From contig JBLDXI010000025.1 in the NCBI GenBank assembly GCA_047495785.1, forward strand, positions 1,798,001 through 1,862,000: a stretch of DNA of 64,000 nucleotides, read 5' to 3'. How positions within the stretch are numbered: the stretch's first letter is position 1; each line of letters opens with the position of its first letter. Below the pieces are notes generated by a model. The model was not told where the DNA came from and made no database searches. It saw nothing but the letters and a program-made list of their open reading frames with translations. A program made the translations under genes and the position numbers. This document shows positions 33,901-45,592 of the stretch, in pieces. Source of the DNA: Lepidodermella squamata. Its lineage: Eukaryota > Gastrotricha.

Positions 33901-36900
33901 AGAATGTCGACTACAGCACTTCAGATTATCGTTATTACGGTACCGATTTGCTCTTGAAATTTCCATTCCGACGATTAGCCCTGCCGGGATTTTGAGCTTT
34001 AAAGGTTACGTCGTATGCGATAGCCTGCCTAAAGAACACGGACATCGTGGTCCATTCCCAGACCGAGCCGACAAAGACTATTAAAATAACAACAAACTAC
34101 GTAGGCTTAAGCCCATCTTGAGCCTTTGTTTCACTAGTTACTAGACTTCTGGAAAGCCATAAATTCCTATTTTAGAATTATATTAAAAAAAAGTGTATTT
34201 AGCAGTAGAAAAAGGTTAAATGTGAAAAAGGTAGATGTGGAAAAAAATTAATAATTTAAATGACAGCTCAAATATATTTCAAAAAATAAGAAAAATAAAC
34301 ATTTGGTTCGGCTCAAGACAAGATCCAAAAAATATCGGATTCTTAACATCATTTCAAAAAGCAATTACCTCTTCACTGACCACGGTAGCTGCAGGGGTCG
34401 TACTGTGAGCTGTAGTAACAGCCTCAGCAATCGACTCCTCGCGCACTGATGGCGTCTTTTTCCTCTGCTTCATCTGCTCGAGCGCCAAAATTTCACCCAG
34501 CCCGGCGATGGACGAACTCGGGATAGGCGGGGCAGTTGTTGACCCGGGCGTAGTCGCTTCGTTATGAATAGAGTGCGCAATAGACTCAGGCAGGGACATT
34601 ACGTCATCCTCCGTCAAAGCAGCCTGCGAAACAGGCCGCTGTCGTTGCAGAGTTGGAACTGCCAATTGCAGCTTTTTCTCGCCTTCCCGAGGCGCTGTGT
34701 GAGGTGCAATAGTTTGGGGTTTAGGGTCAGCTTCGGGTTTAACAGCGGTACGGGGTCGGTTTGATGACGACGGGATGGCCAATTGCTTGGCGAGTTTCTC
34801 TTCGATTTTACGTACTTCATGCTCCTTAGCGTCGAGTTGCGCCTTCCGCATCAGCATTTGCTGGGCGATCGCCTCTCGCTCTTCCAGCATTTGCTCGCGG
34901 CCGGTGAGGAGCCTGGGAAAAATTAAGAAAATTTGTAAAAAAATATTCCCATTTTTTTAGCAACGGCCTGGAAAATATGACTTAGCTCCCGAGCTCACAG
35001 GACAGAAAAAGGGTTGTTTTGATCATAGTTTAGAGTCGAAATTGTAAGAATAGCTCAGAGAAAATTAAAACTCAAATTCAGCCACAAAAAGGATAAAAAA
35101 ATTCATATTTTCCTTAATTAAATTTGATGACGATTCCTCGAAAAAAACTGTGAACAAAAATATCTTTCCCAAGATAGTTCGACGAATTTCTGAAAAACTT
35201 TCAAATTTGATATATTTCTTTTTTACAAATAAGTTTTGTGAATTATTTTCCTTTTACGGTTGTTTCCCTTGATTATCCATATTTTTGGCCGATTTATTTG
35301 CATCGTTAAAATAAAATTTTATCAAAAATTGAAGGTCATAACTTTTTCAATATTCCCAAAAATGATTCTGTCCTGTGAGGCCCAAGTTATTAAAGCCGTG
35401 AAAGCAAAATTCGGGCTAATTGTGAAGGCATTAATCAAGAATAAAAACTCCAAGGTTAAGAAGGTAAAAAACCGCAAACACCAGCAAAAAATTCGAATAT
35501 CACCAAAGATACCTTTGCTGTTTGATTGTTTTCTTCGATTCAAAATTTTTGAACGATAACTAAGGCGAAAAAATCGCTAGAAACTTACTGCTCGATAACA
35601 TTTTTCGAGACCTGCTCCGCGCCAGGCGCACTGCCGCCAAGCTGCTCGATCTGCAGCTGCATCAACTGAAGCGTTAAATCGTGATTTCCATCGCCGAAAC
35701 TCATCGCAGTATCAGACAGGCCCATCGACTCATCGCCGCCGAATTCAACCGAACCTTCCAGAGCAGCCGGTAAACTTCGCCTCAATTGATCAGCCAGCGA
35801 TTTCTGCTCACTAGCCAAACGAGTCGAAGACGCCTTCAAACTCTCCAAATGCTTTTTCTCCTTACCATAGGCGGCTAGAACCTTAGCGCGCAATTTCGTC
35901 AAACGTTCAACTTCAGCCTTGGATTCAGGTTTATTCTGAGCTGTGACAATTTCAATTTGCTTCCCAATCAGTTTCAACTCGGCATTTGCGCGTTTTTTCG
36001 CCTCACGTTCGCGAATAGTTAGCTCGGCGATATCAGCGCGAAAACGGAGCGAACTTTGCCGCGCTTGTTGCGCAATCAACTCGCATAGCATTCGGTGGTC
36101 TTCACTCCGTTTAATTAACGAGGAATCGCTAGGTTTCGGAGTTTTACGACCCTCGTCCTCTTCGATTTCCTCAGTGACTGAGAGTGATTCAGAAATTGAT
36201 GACGGCTCATTTTCCGACTCTTCAACCGATTTAGCCGTTGAGACTGATTTCGCGGTTTTCAACTCAGATTCTTCAACTGTTAGGGTTGATGTGGTTTGGT
36301 GGGATTTTTCGATCCTAGAGCTCGGCCTGACCTCACTATGCATTTCCTCCTCGGTTTCAGCTCGACTTTTCGCCAGTGGAGGCGGTCGAGGGGGTGAAAA
36401 CGTTTGCCGTCTATGGTAGCGATGGTGCTGCTGTTCAGGTTGAGGTGGAGGAGGGGGCATGTCTGGGTTGTAATGATGGCGCTGTCTTTCTTCGAGGCCG
36501 ATCAAGCTATGACGTTGCATATCAGCTAGTTGGCGGGTTAAATCTGAAACGGCGATACTGGTTCGAAGGTGGGCTTCTAGCAGCCGTTCGCTGTCTTCGG
36601 CTAGGCGGCGCCCGGTAGCGGCCTCGAGGGCCTGGAATCGGCGTTCGATATCTTGGCGCATTTCAAGGGCAGTCACGCCACTTGGCGATTGTTCCACGGT
36701 TTGAATTTGGCGAATTATCTAAAAAAAACAGTTAAATTAGGCGATTGTTATCAATAACAAAAAATTAGCAGATCAATACAATTAATTTTTTCATAATTAT
36801 TCGTAAAAATGTCAACTCGAGGAAAATGCCCAATAAGTGTCCCATGAGTAACGCAAGCAAAGAAAATACACGGAAAAGGGTTCAGAAATTCTAAAATGAG

Positions 36901-39900
36901 AGACGAAGTTACATCTCATGGCCAGAAAAATTCAAAAAATCACGAGATTTGTAATCGAGTATGTCATTTGTTATTGGGACTATAAAAGTCCGGAGAAATT
37001 TGGTCCACCTGGGTAAAATACCGACCCAGTTACCATCGGGGTTTCCCGGGTTTTCTCCGGTAAATTTTCCATTTCTTCGTTTAAATCTCAGATAAAAATG
37101 GAATATTTTAAAAAGGTAGGTTTTAAAAATTAGTGGAATTTCCTACGAAAATTTGCCAAATCAGAAAGTAGTTGCGCACTTCTGGGACACGACGTATAAG
37201 CATTCAAATCGTATATTTCACTGGCTTCATCAAGGATAATGAGTTTCAGGAATTTAGGCTGGATAATTTGAAATGCGAAAATTGTTAAAGCTAATTGCGA
37301 ATTTTCTTATCAGCGTAACAGCCTCGCATTACGAAATTTAATTCATGTGAACTTGAAAATTAGGCGAATTCCTTTCTTCGCTCAAGCGATGACAAAGTTT
37401 AGCAAAATTTGTGGTAAAAACAGGCGATTTCCGCAAAAAAACGAGCATTAGACTCAATAAATCTGAGATTTTAATAGGCAGCTTAAAACTGACTTCGAAA
37501 TTCAACAAATTTAGAAAATTATAGAACAGCCGTTTAATCCTTCAATTTCACAATTCGTTGATTTGATTTTCCCCTCAAATTACCTGAGTTTCGACAACAG
37601 GCGCCGGTTGCGGAACAGGTGGTGGTGGTGTTTGGACTTTTTCCGCCGCCTTCTTCGCAGCACTTTTCGGCCTGCTCGGCGTACTCGGCCTAGGCTGAAC
37701 CGCTTGTTGCATCGTAACGCGAACGTGACTCTCAACCGCATTCATCAAACTCACAAGCCCAGCCACATCCGTATTCTGCTCGGCATTCGTCCTCTGCCGA
37801 TCTAAATCATCCAACTGCCGGTGATACGTGTCCAAAGACGCTAGCAAATCCAGCTCAGCATGCAACTGCGCGTCCAAAACTTCAGCAGGGACTCGATTTT
37901 TCTCGTCTTCCTCAGCATTTCGCAGAATTTCCGCCACGCGGCTATTCGTAGCCCGAGTCGGGCCGGGTAACGGCGGGGAGCCGCGGTAAAACGACGGCTC
38001 ATCTGTCGACATAACGTCCTCAACATACGACTTATTCGGACTGGTCGCAGTTTGAATGCACGCCTCGACCAAATCAGGCCGAGACGGCTCTTGATCCGCG
38101 ATTTGAACGCCGATATCTGACGTGAAACGCGGCGGAGATGCGTGGAAAGTCGTTTGCAGCTCGGCATCGGCGTATTGAGGCCGTAAATTTGCGTGGTTCT
38201 CGCGCGCTGGGGTTGTCCCAATGCCGAAACTCCGCCTTAAAACCGACGCAACATTCCACGGATCATGCTTAACCGGCAGAGTTGCAGTGCTGATCATGCT
38301 ACTTTGCCGCGAAAATGAGGGCAAATTAGCGACAGGTGCTGTTGATAACGGAGAGGTCGCCACAGATTCGTGATTTTTCGAATGCTGAGGCGATTCCGGG
38401 GTCAATGTTCGGTCTAAATTCGACCCACTCCGCCGCTCGGGTGACCGAAAAATCGGTGACGTCGAAGAATCACGAACTTGAGGCGCGGCTAAATGATAAT
38501 CGGAATATCCGCTCAACTCGTGTAAAATCGACGGCGATTCTCGTTTAGCCGTCGACATCGCGTCGAATTTCGCGACAGAAACCGGCGTTTTTAACGCGGT
38601 TGGGTCGATAGGGCCGCTTTGAGTGCCGGTTTTATTCGAGATAAATCGCTCAACCCGCTCAACTTCTGCCCTCAGTTTTACCTGAAGACTCAGTGCTGAC
38701 TCTAAAATCGCGCAAACTCGTTTAGTTCGAGCCGCGTCTGGAACTAGAGCATTTGCAACAGTTGCCACAGTTGATTGCGGCTCAATCATCGGCTTTTCTG
38801 TAACTTGTTTCGGCGAAATTTGGCTGAATGAAAGTTCACTTTTCGTCGAAACATGATCGTCCATTGATGCAATATCATCAATATGGATCGATGTCGGCAT
38901 GCGGAGTGAAATTCTAGGCGGTGGCGGTTGGAAGGCCTCGGGGACCAGTTCACGCACTGGAATTCTCGCGACAGCATGTTGATGCTCAAAAAGAGCTTGT
39001 AATCGAGCCTGCTTTTCCCTTTCAGCCCGAGCTTGTTCAGCTTTCTTTTGTTGCTCGGCGGAATGGCGGGCTAAACGCTGCTGTTTGATGTAAGCTTGAA
39101 TTGCATCTCGATCAGTAACCGGTCGTGATTTCTTCACGCAGGGCACGTCCTAAGAATGAAATTCATCAGTCAATGAAAAAAGAGTTGGATGGATCAATTC
39201 AAACCTTAGCCTTAGCCTCCACCGGCTGCTTTGCGGCTTGTCGCACTGGAACCGATTTCGACCTAGCAGGTTTTGAAGGAGCAGGATCTTCTTCTTTAGC
39301 TGCAAGTGCAGCTTTCAAATCTTGCATTATCGACTTAGCACCAGGAGGCAGATTGGACTCGTCGATTGTCAAGCTATCTGGGACTGTATCTTCGTTTGTC
39401 AGCTCAATCGACTTCTCCATACTGTTTTCAGCCTCGGTCTGACCTTTTTCAACCTTAGCTGGCTCTTGTTTACTCGGGGCAGGTTGAGGCTTCCTAGTTT
39501 CTGGCCTTCGTTTTTGCTTGTCTTTATCGCCAACTTCAGGCGATTTTCGCTTGGTTGGAGGGTGTGGCGGAGGGCCGATAACTTGCCATGCCACTTCGAG
39601 GCCGCGCTTATAAGCTCGGATGTCCTCTTCATTTTTGAGCCGTTTCGCTGACGGAGCCTTCGCCGGTTTAGCACCTTCGTTTTCCCCAGGAATAGGGGCA
39701 GTCATGGCCAACGCAGCTACTCCAATTTTCTTACTGCCATCTTTCACCGGCATTGTAGATGCCCTCGTAAGATTAGGAGCTTCTGCTTTAGACTTAGATA
39801 CTGCAAGCGATTTAACCTCTGAAGGAAAATTAAGCTTAACTTGAAAATTTGAAAATTAAATTGCAAACCTTTTCTAGGTTTCTGCTTCAATAAATCCAGG

Positions 39901-40485
39901 CGTATCTTGCCTGGCAAGAGGGGTGTAGCTGGTACATTTTCTTCTTCATCTGACCCAGGAGCCCTCCGAGCAACTTTTCTCGAGCGCACGGGTGACAAAC
40001 TTTCACCGTCAGCAGGAAATAAGACGTTGCCGTCATTGCCCATAGGAAGAATTGGATCTGCCGGCTGGTGTAGACGTCGCATCGCAAGGTTGGCTTGATT
40101 TTGAATAATATCAGCTGGCATGGAATCATTTTTATGAAAATAACACTGGTAAAGACGTGTAACTCACATGCGCTCGCTATTCTAAAATGAGGATCATGTT
40201 CGGCATTTAGGCGGTTTCCCACAGAGCTTGAAGTTTGCTGATGCCTTATAATTTCCCGAAGATTTGCCAGCTTTTGCTCAGACAAGCGAAGGGAAGCCCT
40301 GAAACAAAAATTAAACGAGCCAATGAAAGCCTACGAACCATTTGGCGAAAATTACCGATCGGAAGAAGCAAAGCGCTCATCTGAGGCTTTAGAACGAGAA
40401 CCGTCAGCTACACAATAAAGTTCATCATAACTCATATCATTTATAATTCAGTGAACTTACCTTTGAAAGACACTTTACGGTACAT
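27959..40485 (-). CDS. CEP350-like: CEP350-like centrosomal protein
   Basis: Ten exons on the minus strand (40485-40461, 40407-40356, 40298-40168, 40114-39869, 39818-39205, 39149-37584, 36718-35589, 34912-34369, 32111-29743, 28343-27959) keep one frame of 2353 residues. Most is low-complexity, charged and coiled-coil (for example around 36000 and 31800). The last exon gives the identity: GRRRDAVDEVLLAELY, then WTDFSQDEAAV, closely resembles the C-terminus of CEP350/CAP350, which anchors microtubules at centrosomes and supports centriole stability. The QAYIKQQRLAR...EQQKK stretch also recalls CEP350. The CAP-Gly domain of the vertebrate protein was not seen. Four Ser/Arg/Glu repeats lie at about 30640-31010. 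Introns hold transposon remnants. The stop overlaps AATAAA. The 25-bp first exon is the least certain. Confidence 0.82.
28555..28760 (+). pseudogene. Possible degenerate hAT transposase fragment
   Basis: This lies inside an intron of the CEP350-like gene. A broken frame reads SSTLSDVIPMVASINCLY, then stops. That resembles the TLS-VIP stretch in hAT transposases. The match is short. Confidence 0.25.
30640..31010 (-). repeat. Four in-frame protein repeats within the CEP350-like exon
   Basis: Units of about 26-32 residues of the type SRKSIEIEEEPSVRSESQ plus KSNRSRKSVDES recur four times, the middle two nearly identical. The RKS and SES sites could be phosphorylated; that is inference. Confidence 0.85.
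32620..33170 (+). pseudogene. Non-LTR retrotransposon remnant (APE endonuclease region)
   Basis: In the intron between the 32111 and 34369 exons. One frame reads AIVQANPGPTLP, HFNVNGIISKY and DVIMISETKI. After a frame break it reads GGGVAILVHMDLEIVDS. The N and E residues fit the apurinic endonuclease of LINE ORF2, and ANPGPT is a common lead-in. No reverse transcriptase follows, and frames are broken, so it is dead. Confidence 0.55.
33300..33540 (+). pseudogene. Possible MULE-type transposase fragment
   Basis: A frame ends LIHDVLFIDSTYKD, which resembles the first catalytic Asp region of Mutator-like transposases (FIDATYK). It is only about 80 codons long, with shifts. Tentative. Confidence 0.3.
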
Positions 40486-42070
40486 AACCAGAATTTAAAA
40501 TCTATTAGAGGAAACTCGCCGGCAAGCAGGGCGGCGAATTGCTAACTATTTGCATAGGCTAAATAACGCTAAAATTCTACGGAGTAAATAAAAAAGTAAG
40601 AACTTAAGCCGCCTTCCTTAAAAGAAAGCAACTAAAAACCCACTCGTAAAGCTTCATGAGATTAGACAATGAATAAATGACGAAATGCCTCATGAAGGGT
40701 CCATCCTCCAAAAAGTAAGATAGCGAGACGAAGGCTAAACAAGAAACAAGATGCACATTACGGCAGTAAATAGCTACACAGGCTGCTGGGGAGGGATTAA
40801 GAAAACAAGACGCGCAACATGACCTGATGCCCGCTGGGGCGGCATCTCTTCATCGATCGACTTAACATGGATTGCGCGGCAAAACGCGTTGCTGGCTCAG
40901 AATCAAAAATACAAACCATGCAAATTTAATTAAATAATTATTTTCAAAATTAATGACATATGGCTGAAAATATGCGTCAACATTTTTGAGCGGTAACATT
41001 TTCAAATCTGCGGAAACCAAATCAAATGCGTAGCCTCGGTGGGAGTTGTGCGGATTTTTCGGGTCTTTGGAGATTTGTGCCTGTCGCTACCTCGTCTGAG
41101 GGCATCCAACGGAAGCTTTCAAAGATGACAACGAGAATCGCTATTGGTGGAGTGATAACAGTCAAGTTCCTTTGATTCTTCGCTGCTAATCCCACCGCTC
41201 ATCTTAAATTCTGCTTAAATTCTTACTGCTCATCCCACTTCACTCCTAACTCCTAGCTATATAATTATTATCTTTGCCACGGGTTCGGTAATTTAAGATG
41301 TCGCCTCTTTCCTCAAAAGTTTTCTAGTTTTACCCGTTTGAGAAATCTTATCGGATTGCGCAGTGTAGAGGCACCATTCGAGTCCAAGTTCTGTGGTAAA
41401 CTTTCAAGTCGCATTCGCCAAACATCAATCTGTTTAAATCGCCAAGTTGTTTTATTATTCGTACATTAAATCTTCATCAGGAAAAGGAACCATTCAAGAT
41501 CGGAGATCGTAATAATCTCTTGAATAGTTTAATTTATTAGCTTGAAGTCGAAAATGGCTAAAGTCGACATTAAATCCATCGGAAAATGCGATCAACCTAG
41601 AGAAAAGTTTCCATTAAGTCGAGGTAGACGGTTGACAGATGTTACCATGTGTGCTATTAATAGTGAGCTGAATATAAATGACGCTATGTTTTACGTTTTA
41701 CGCATGACTATGAAAGAATTAAAGCAGTTGACACTCTAAATTTAGAATTTGTTTTCAACTTGACACTCCGCGATGAAATAATGCATTGTGATTTGGATTC
41801 AGGCTTTATATTGTTACACTTTTCAATTATTATCTCTTATCAAGTATCGCTCAAATCACACTTATTTTCGTGATAGAAACTTCAAATTATAAGCAATATC
41901 GATCCTTTTAATGGAGTAGTAGTAATTTATTAGTTTGAATGTTGTGCCCATTCAATGATACATTCAATTGATATGATTTTATGGAATAGCAGTTTTACGT
42001 TATCTGTGATCAGGTTATTATATAAGGCTCCGATTATGTTTATCTCGTTCTATTGGCTACTACTGTTTGC
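40486..42070. other. Intergenic, with one doubtful small frame
   Basis: The promoter side of the CEP350-like gene and the 3' side of the small peptide gene at 42071. An AATAAA (minus strand) near 41926 could end the latter. Only one plus-strand frame is listed. Confidence 0.5.
41554..41739 (+). CDS. Possible 61-residue protein (uncertain)
   Basis: ATG-initiated frame MAKVDIKSIGKC... ending KELKQLTL. No signal peptide, no repeat and no motif that I recognise. It could be a small intracellular protein or chance. No clear promoter. Confidence 0.22.
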   Translation: MAKVDIKSIGKCDQPREKFPLSRGRRLTDVTMCAINSELNINDAMFYVLRMTMKELKQLTL

Positions 42071-42322
42071 TCAGCATTGAAACTGTCCAGTGCAACGGCC
42101 ACGTTTGGTAGCTTTTGGGGTGCATTTGCAGTTCGGAATCCTCCATCCACTGGGAATCCACCAATAGTAATTCGGAGTCATGTCATATCCTTCGCAGTAG
42201 GTATCGCAAGCTCCTTCGCTGTTGACCACTGCATATTTAGGACCATTGTCATCTTCGACAGGGGCAGCAACAGCAGCTCCGATAACCAGGGCAACGGCCA
42301 GAATAATTGCGGTAAAATTCAT
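42071..42322 (-). CDS. Secreted cysteine-stabilised peptide (defensin-sized), family unknown
   Basis: Single exon of 83 residues. The signal peptide MNFTAIILAVALVIGAAVAA ends at an obvious cleavage site before APVEDD. The mature part has six cysteines in the pattern C-x3-C-x21-C-x1-C-x9-C-x5-C, with a WW/GW-rich centre (YYWWIPSGWRIPNCKC) and a basic stretch KATKRGR. The size and the CxC suggest a disulfide-stabilised extracellular peptide, such as an antimicrobial or signalling peptide, but the spacing matches no family I can name with confidence. A TATTTAAA box lies at 42379-42386 on the minus strand, about 57-64 bp before the ATG, so it is likely transcribed. Confidence 0.65.
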   Translation of the reverse strand: MNFTAIILAVALVIGAAVAAPVEDDNGPKYAVVNSEGACDTYCEGYDMTPNYYWWIPSGWRIPNCKCTPKATKRGRCTGQFQC

Positions 42323-42378
42323 GTTTTATAGAAATATGTCGATTGCTTTGTGAAAATGACCTCTTGGACAATGTGTCG

Positions 42379-42386
42379 TTTAAATA
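42379..42386 (-). promoter_or_regulatory. TATA box of the secreted peptide gene
   Basis: TATTTAAA on the minus strand within TCTCTATTTAAACG, at a plausible distance from the start codon at 42322. Confidence 0.55.
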
Positions 42387-45300
42387 GAGAGCTGGGTTCG
42401 GCTGGCACCTGCTGATATGGAAGTCAGCATATCTTATTTGCTGCATTTTTTTCTTCATTTTTGCGTGGGAACAAGCTTATGTTTTCTCGCGATTAATCTT
42501 CACAATTAGTAACTGTGTAACTTTGGTTGACAAAAATGGACTGGGCAATTAAGTATAACTAACTATACAGCTAAGTGCACTTAAAAATAGGTTGTCAACG
42601 CGATTGATTCAAGAGTGTGTTGATGTCCTTCATCGCATTTGGCGCTTTTTTGTTTGTGGCGACACAACTTCCTGCTAAAACAACCTGGGAAGTGCGCTTA
42701 ATTTAAATCTATTATTTTTTGTTTACTCGACCAAAGTGCAATTAATTCAAGAGAGCAAGAAGCAACAAATCGATTACATAAACTTTTAGTACAAAATCTG
42801 TCGATTTTCGATAAAATGCGGTAAAAAACTCGTAAATAGTCACATTCACCTCATTGGGTGTTGTTTATTTACGATTTTTCTCTAGTACAGGATATTTACC
42901 AATTATTAACTGTGTTTTATCCCAGTTGATGAAAAGATGAGCCGATGTTTTCGAGTTGAAATTTCATTCAAGAAGTAGTAAATTAGCTAGTATACAAGAA
43001 AAGTCGTCGGCTTTCTATCGCGTAAACAATTTATCGACTGAAAGAGACGCAGGACGGATGCGCGTACAGGTAAACACCCTATCCAAGTGCGCTTTTGACT
43101 CAAGTGAGAGAAAAAAAAATTCTTTGGCCGCCGTTGATAATATTAATAATTTTTATTTATGAAAGTAATCTGCCTCTTTGCCAACGCCGCGGGCAGAAAT
43201 TATTAATAATAAAAATAGCACAGACGCCTTTTTCAAGGTGAGTAATAATCAAATCGATAATGCTGCCCTCTTGTATATATATAGGCAGCTTTTTCAACAC
43301 ACAAACAAACAAACAAACAATAAATTGAGGCGACGTATGACCGTCTACTTTTTCCACCGTCGTCGGGTCATGTTTTGCGATACAAACATCGCCCTTCACC
43401 GGGTTTTCGGTTATGCGAATAAAAAAGACCGCCGCTCGTCGCGCCCCAAAAATAAAAATATTGTTGTTCCTGCGCGAGCGCGCGCTCGCTCGCTCAAAAC
43501 TCGACATTTTCGCTATAATATACGGCGATTATTATTGGCTTTTTGCGCTCGAATCGCCGCGTAATAGCCTTGCACTTTATTTAGGTTTACCTGAATGGGG
43601 ACAGGGCGCGACACATTTTTAAGCAAGGGGCCTTTCACGCTTTGTTGTTGTTGTATACAGCGATCAATTTTTACCTGGCCATTGTCCCTCGCACTTATTC
43701 TTCTTTCGTTTTTACGCGTAGCAAAATGCGATATTATATAAGACTATATTTTCCGCTTGTTTACGATTATCATCATCACTACGCGCCGCGGGCTTTGAGC
43801 TCGAAAAGGGTTGGACTTCTAGCGTTTTAAAATAATATTATTTTCTATTCTTTTTCCACCTCCTAACCGATTGTTTAGCGCTTTGTTTGTCCTGTATAGC
43901 AGCTTAGACTTTCTCTGGTGCGGCGGCATTTATTTATAGCATTGATGACGCGAAATACCTGGGCGTAAAATATTCTTTCATTTAGTATTTATTAAGGTGT
44001 AGAGGACCTAGCGGCGCGCGTATTTCAACAATGCTGATCAAGTCACATACACATATCGCCATTCATTGCTGTGGTTTGTTGTTAGCTAGCCCTGAAATTG
44101 TATCGTTAAAAATTTCATTAACACACGACTGCGCCCGGGTTTTGACTGGTGGTGGCGCGGGTGGTGTCCTGTGCCTATTATCTATTCATGTTATTAAGCC
44201 ACCCTGCTGCTGTCTTTGAAACAAACCCTGGCATCCTGAGCCGTCTCGCGTAAACACATATACGCGTGGCCAGACGAAACTTCTCATCTTTTGGCGTTTA
44301 TACTGCGCTTACTCCAGAGCCAAACTATAACAACAACAAGAAGATGCATTCAAGTAGGTGTGGTTTTGAAGCCACCCTACCTGTACGGGTGATATTCACA
44401 CCGGATATCGTCGACTTGTGACTTTGTGTACTTGCCCGAACACATCAGCTGCCGGCGCGCGTGGCAGTCACCTTCGCGGCAAACAAATAAACTCATCGGC
44501 GCGATCGTTGTGTAGCCACCTTAAAACTGTAATTAATCATCTTCGATTTTTCTTACTCCTCTAGACTTTTTAAGACACAAGCTGATATAGATACTACATA
44601 AATACTAGGCAAATTATTGTTTTTTAATTTCGAGTGGCGATATTTTCGACGCTGTGGAGACGCGGGAAAATGCATGCGTTGTTCGAAACGCTTGTGCTAA
44701 TAATGTCGATGCTGCTTTCTAGGACAGGTATTGTCTGATTTATTTCGTCGCGAAAAAAAGCTCTGAGCAACCGCATTTCGACCCCCTGAACACACCAAAC
44801 TCTCAACTATTAGCTTTGTTTTTTGAGCATGGCTTGTTTTGCTTACATCTTTCTTCTCTACTTATAGCGCACGATTTTATACAAATTATTCCAATTATTC
44901 CTAATTTTTTTACTGCACATTTTTTATTCAGGAAATTTTTGAACATTTTTCGTATTATTTGGATCGCTGAAAATACAGTCTCTTTTAGAACCAAGAGCTT
45001 GGAATATGGGAGTAATAAATTCGAACTGTTCGAGAATTTTAGATAAGAACTTTGAAAATGTAAAAATCAATCGAACGTTTTATTCTCATTTATGAAATTT
45101 TTAGGACAAATTATGGGCTTTTCCGATAGGTTTTCAGGTTTTATCCCTAGCTAAAACTAGTAAGAAAAGTTAATTATTATTGGGAATTCTCAAAAATAAT
45201 TTTTAGAATTATCGGGAATATCGGGAATTACAGAATAATCTTACACAATTTTTGCAAATTTTTCGGCTGTTTGCACGTTTATCTGAGTTGATTTTCTGAA

Positions 45301-45592
45301 CTTAGCGTTTGTTTTTTTTTGTTTTCGTTTGTTTGGCTACTTTCCGAATGCTCGGCTGCTAATCCTCGGTTGATGATTGGTTGATGACTGACTGACTTCT
45401 ATGGTTTTGGTTTTGGTTCGCAACAATTGCACGTTTGGTGATGTTAACGGGTCGTCGATCGCTCGCTCATCCGCACCTACGAACCACGCAATTCTAACCA
45501 AAAATATAATTGATGACTTGATGATGACACGCACGTTTTTAACCCCATCAACCAAAAATATACATAAAAAAATCGAATCGGCCGAATTACAG
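42387..45592. other. 3.2 kb upstream of the SRCR-ZP gene, no gene identified
   Basis: Probably holds the promoter and the missing first exon (signal peptide start) of the SRCR-ZP gene, which I could not locate. A CAAA repeat lies at 43304-43323 and a palindromic GCGAGCGCGCGCTCGC near 43476-43493. GC content is locally high between 43.3 and 44.5 kb. Confidence 0.45.
43304..43323. repeat. (CAAA)n microsatellite
   Basis: Four to five copies of a CAAA unit in the upstream region of the SRCR-ZP gene. Confidence 0.8.

Noticed and set aside
43178-43564. Overlapping frames on both strands of about 120 codons
   Set aside because: Both strands are open through a CG-rich region; no motif, no splice support.
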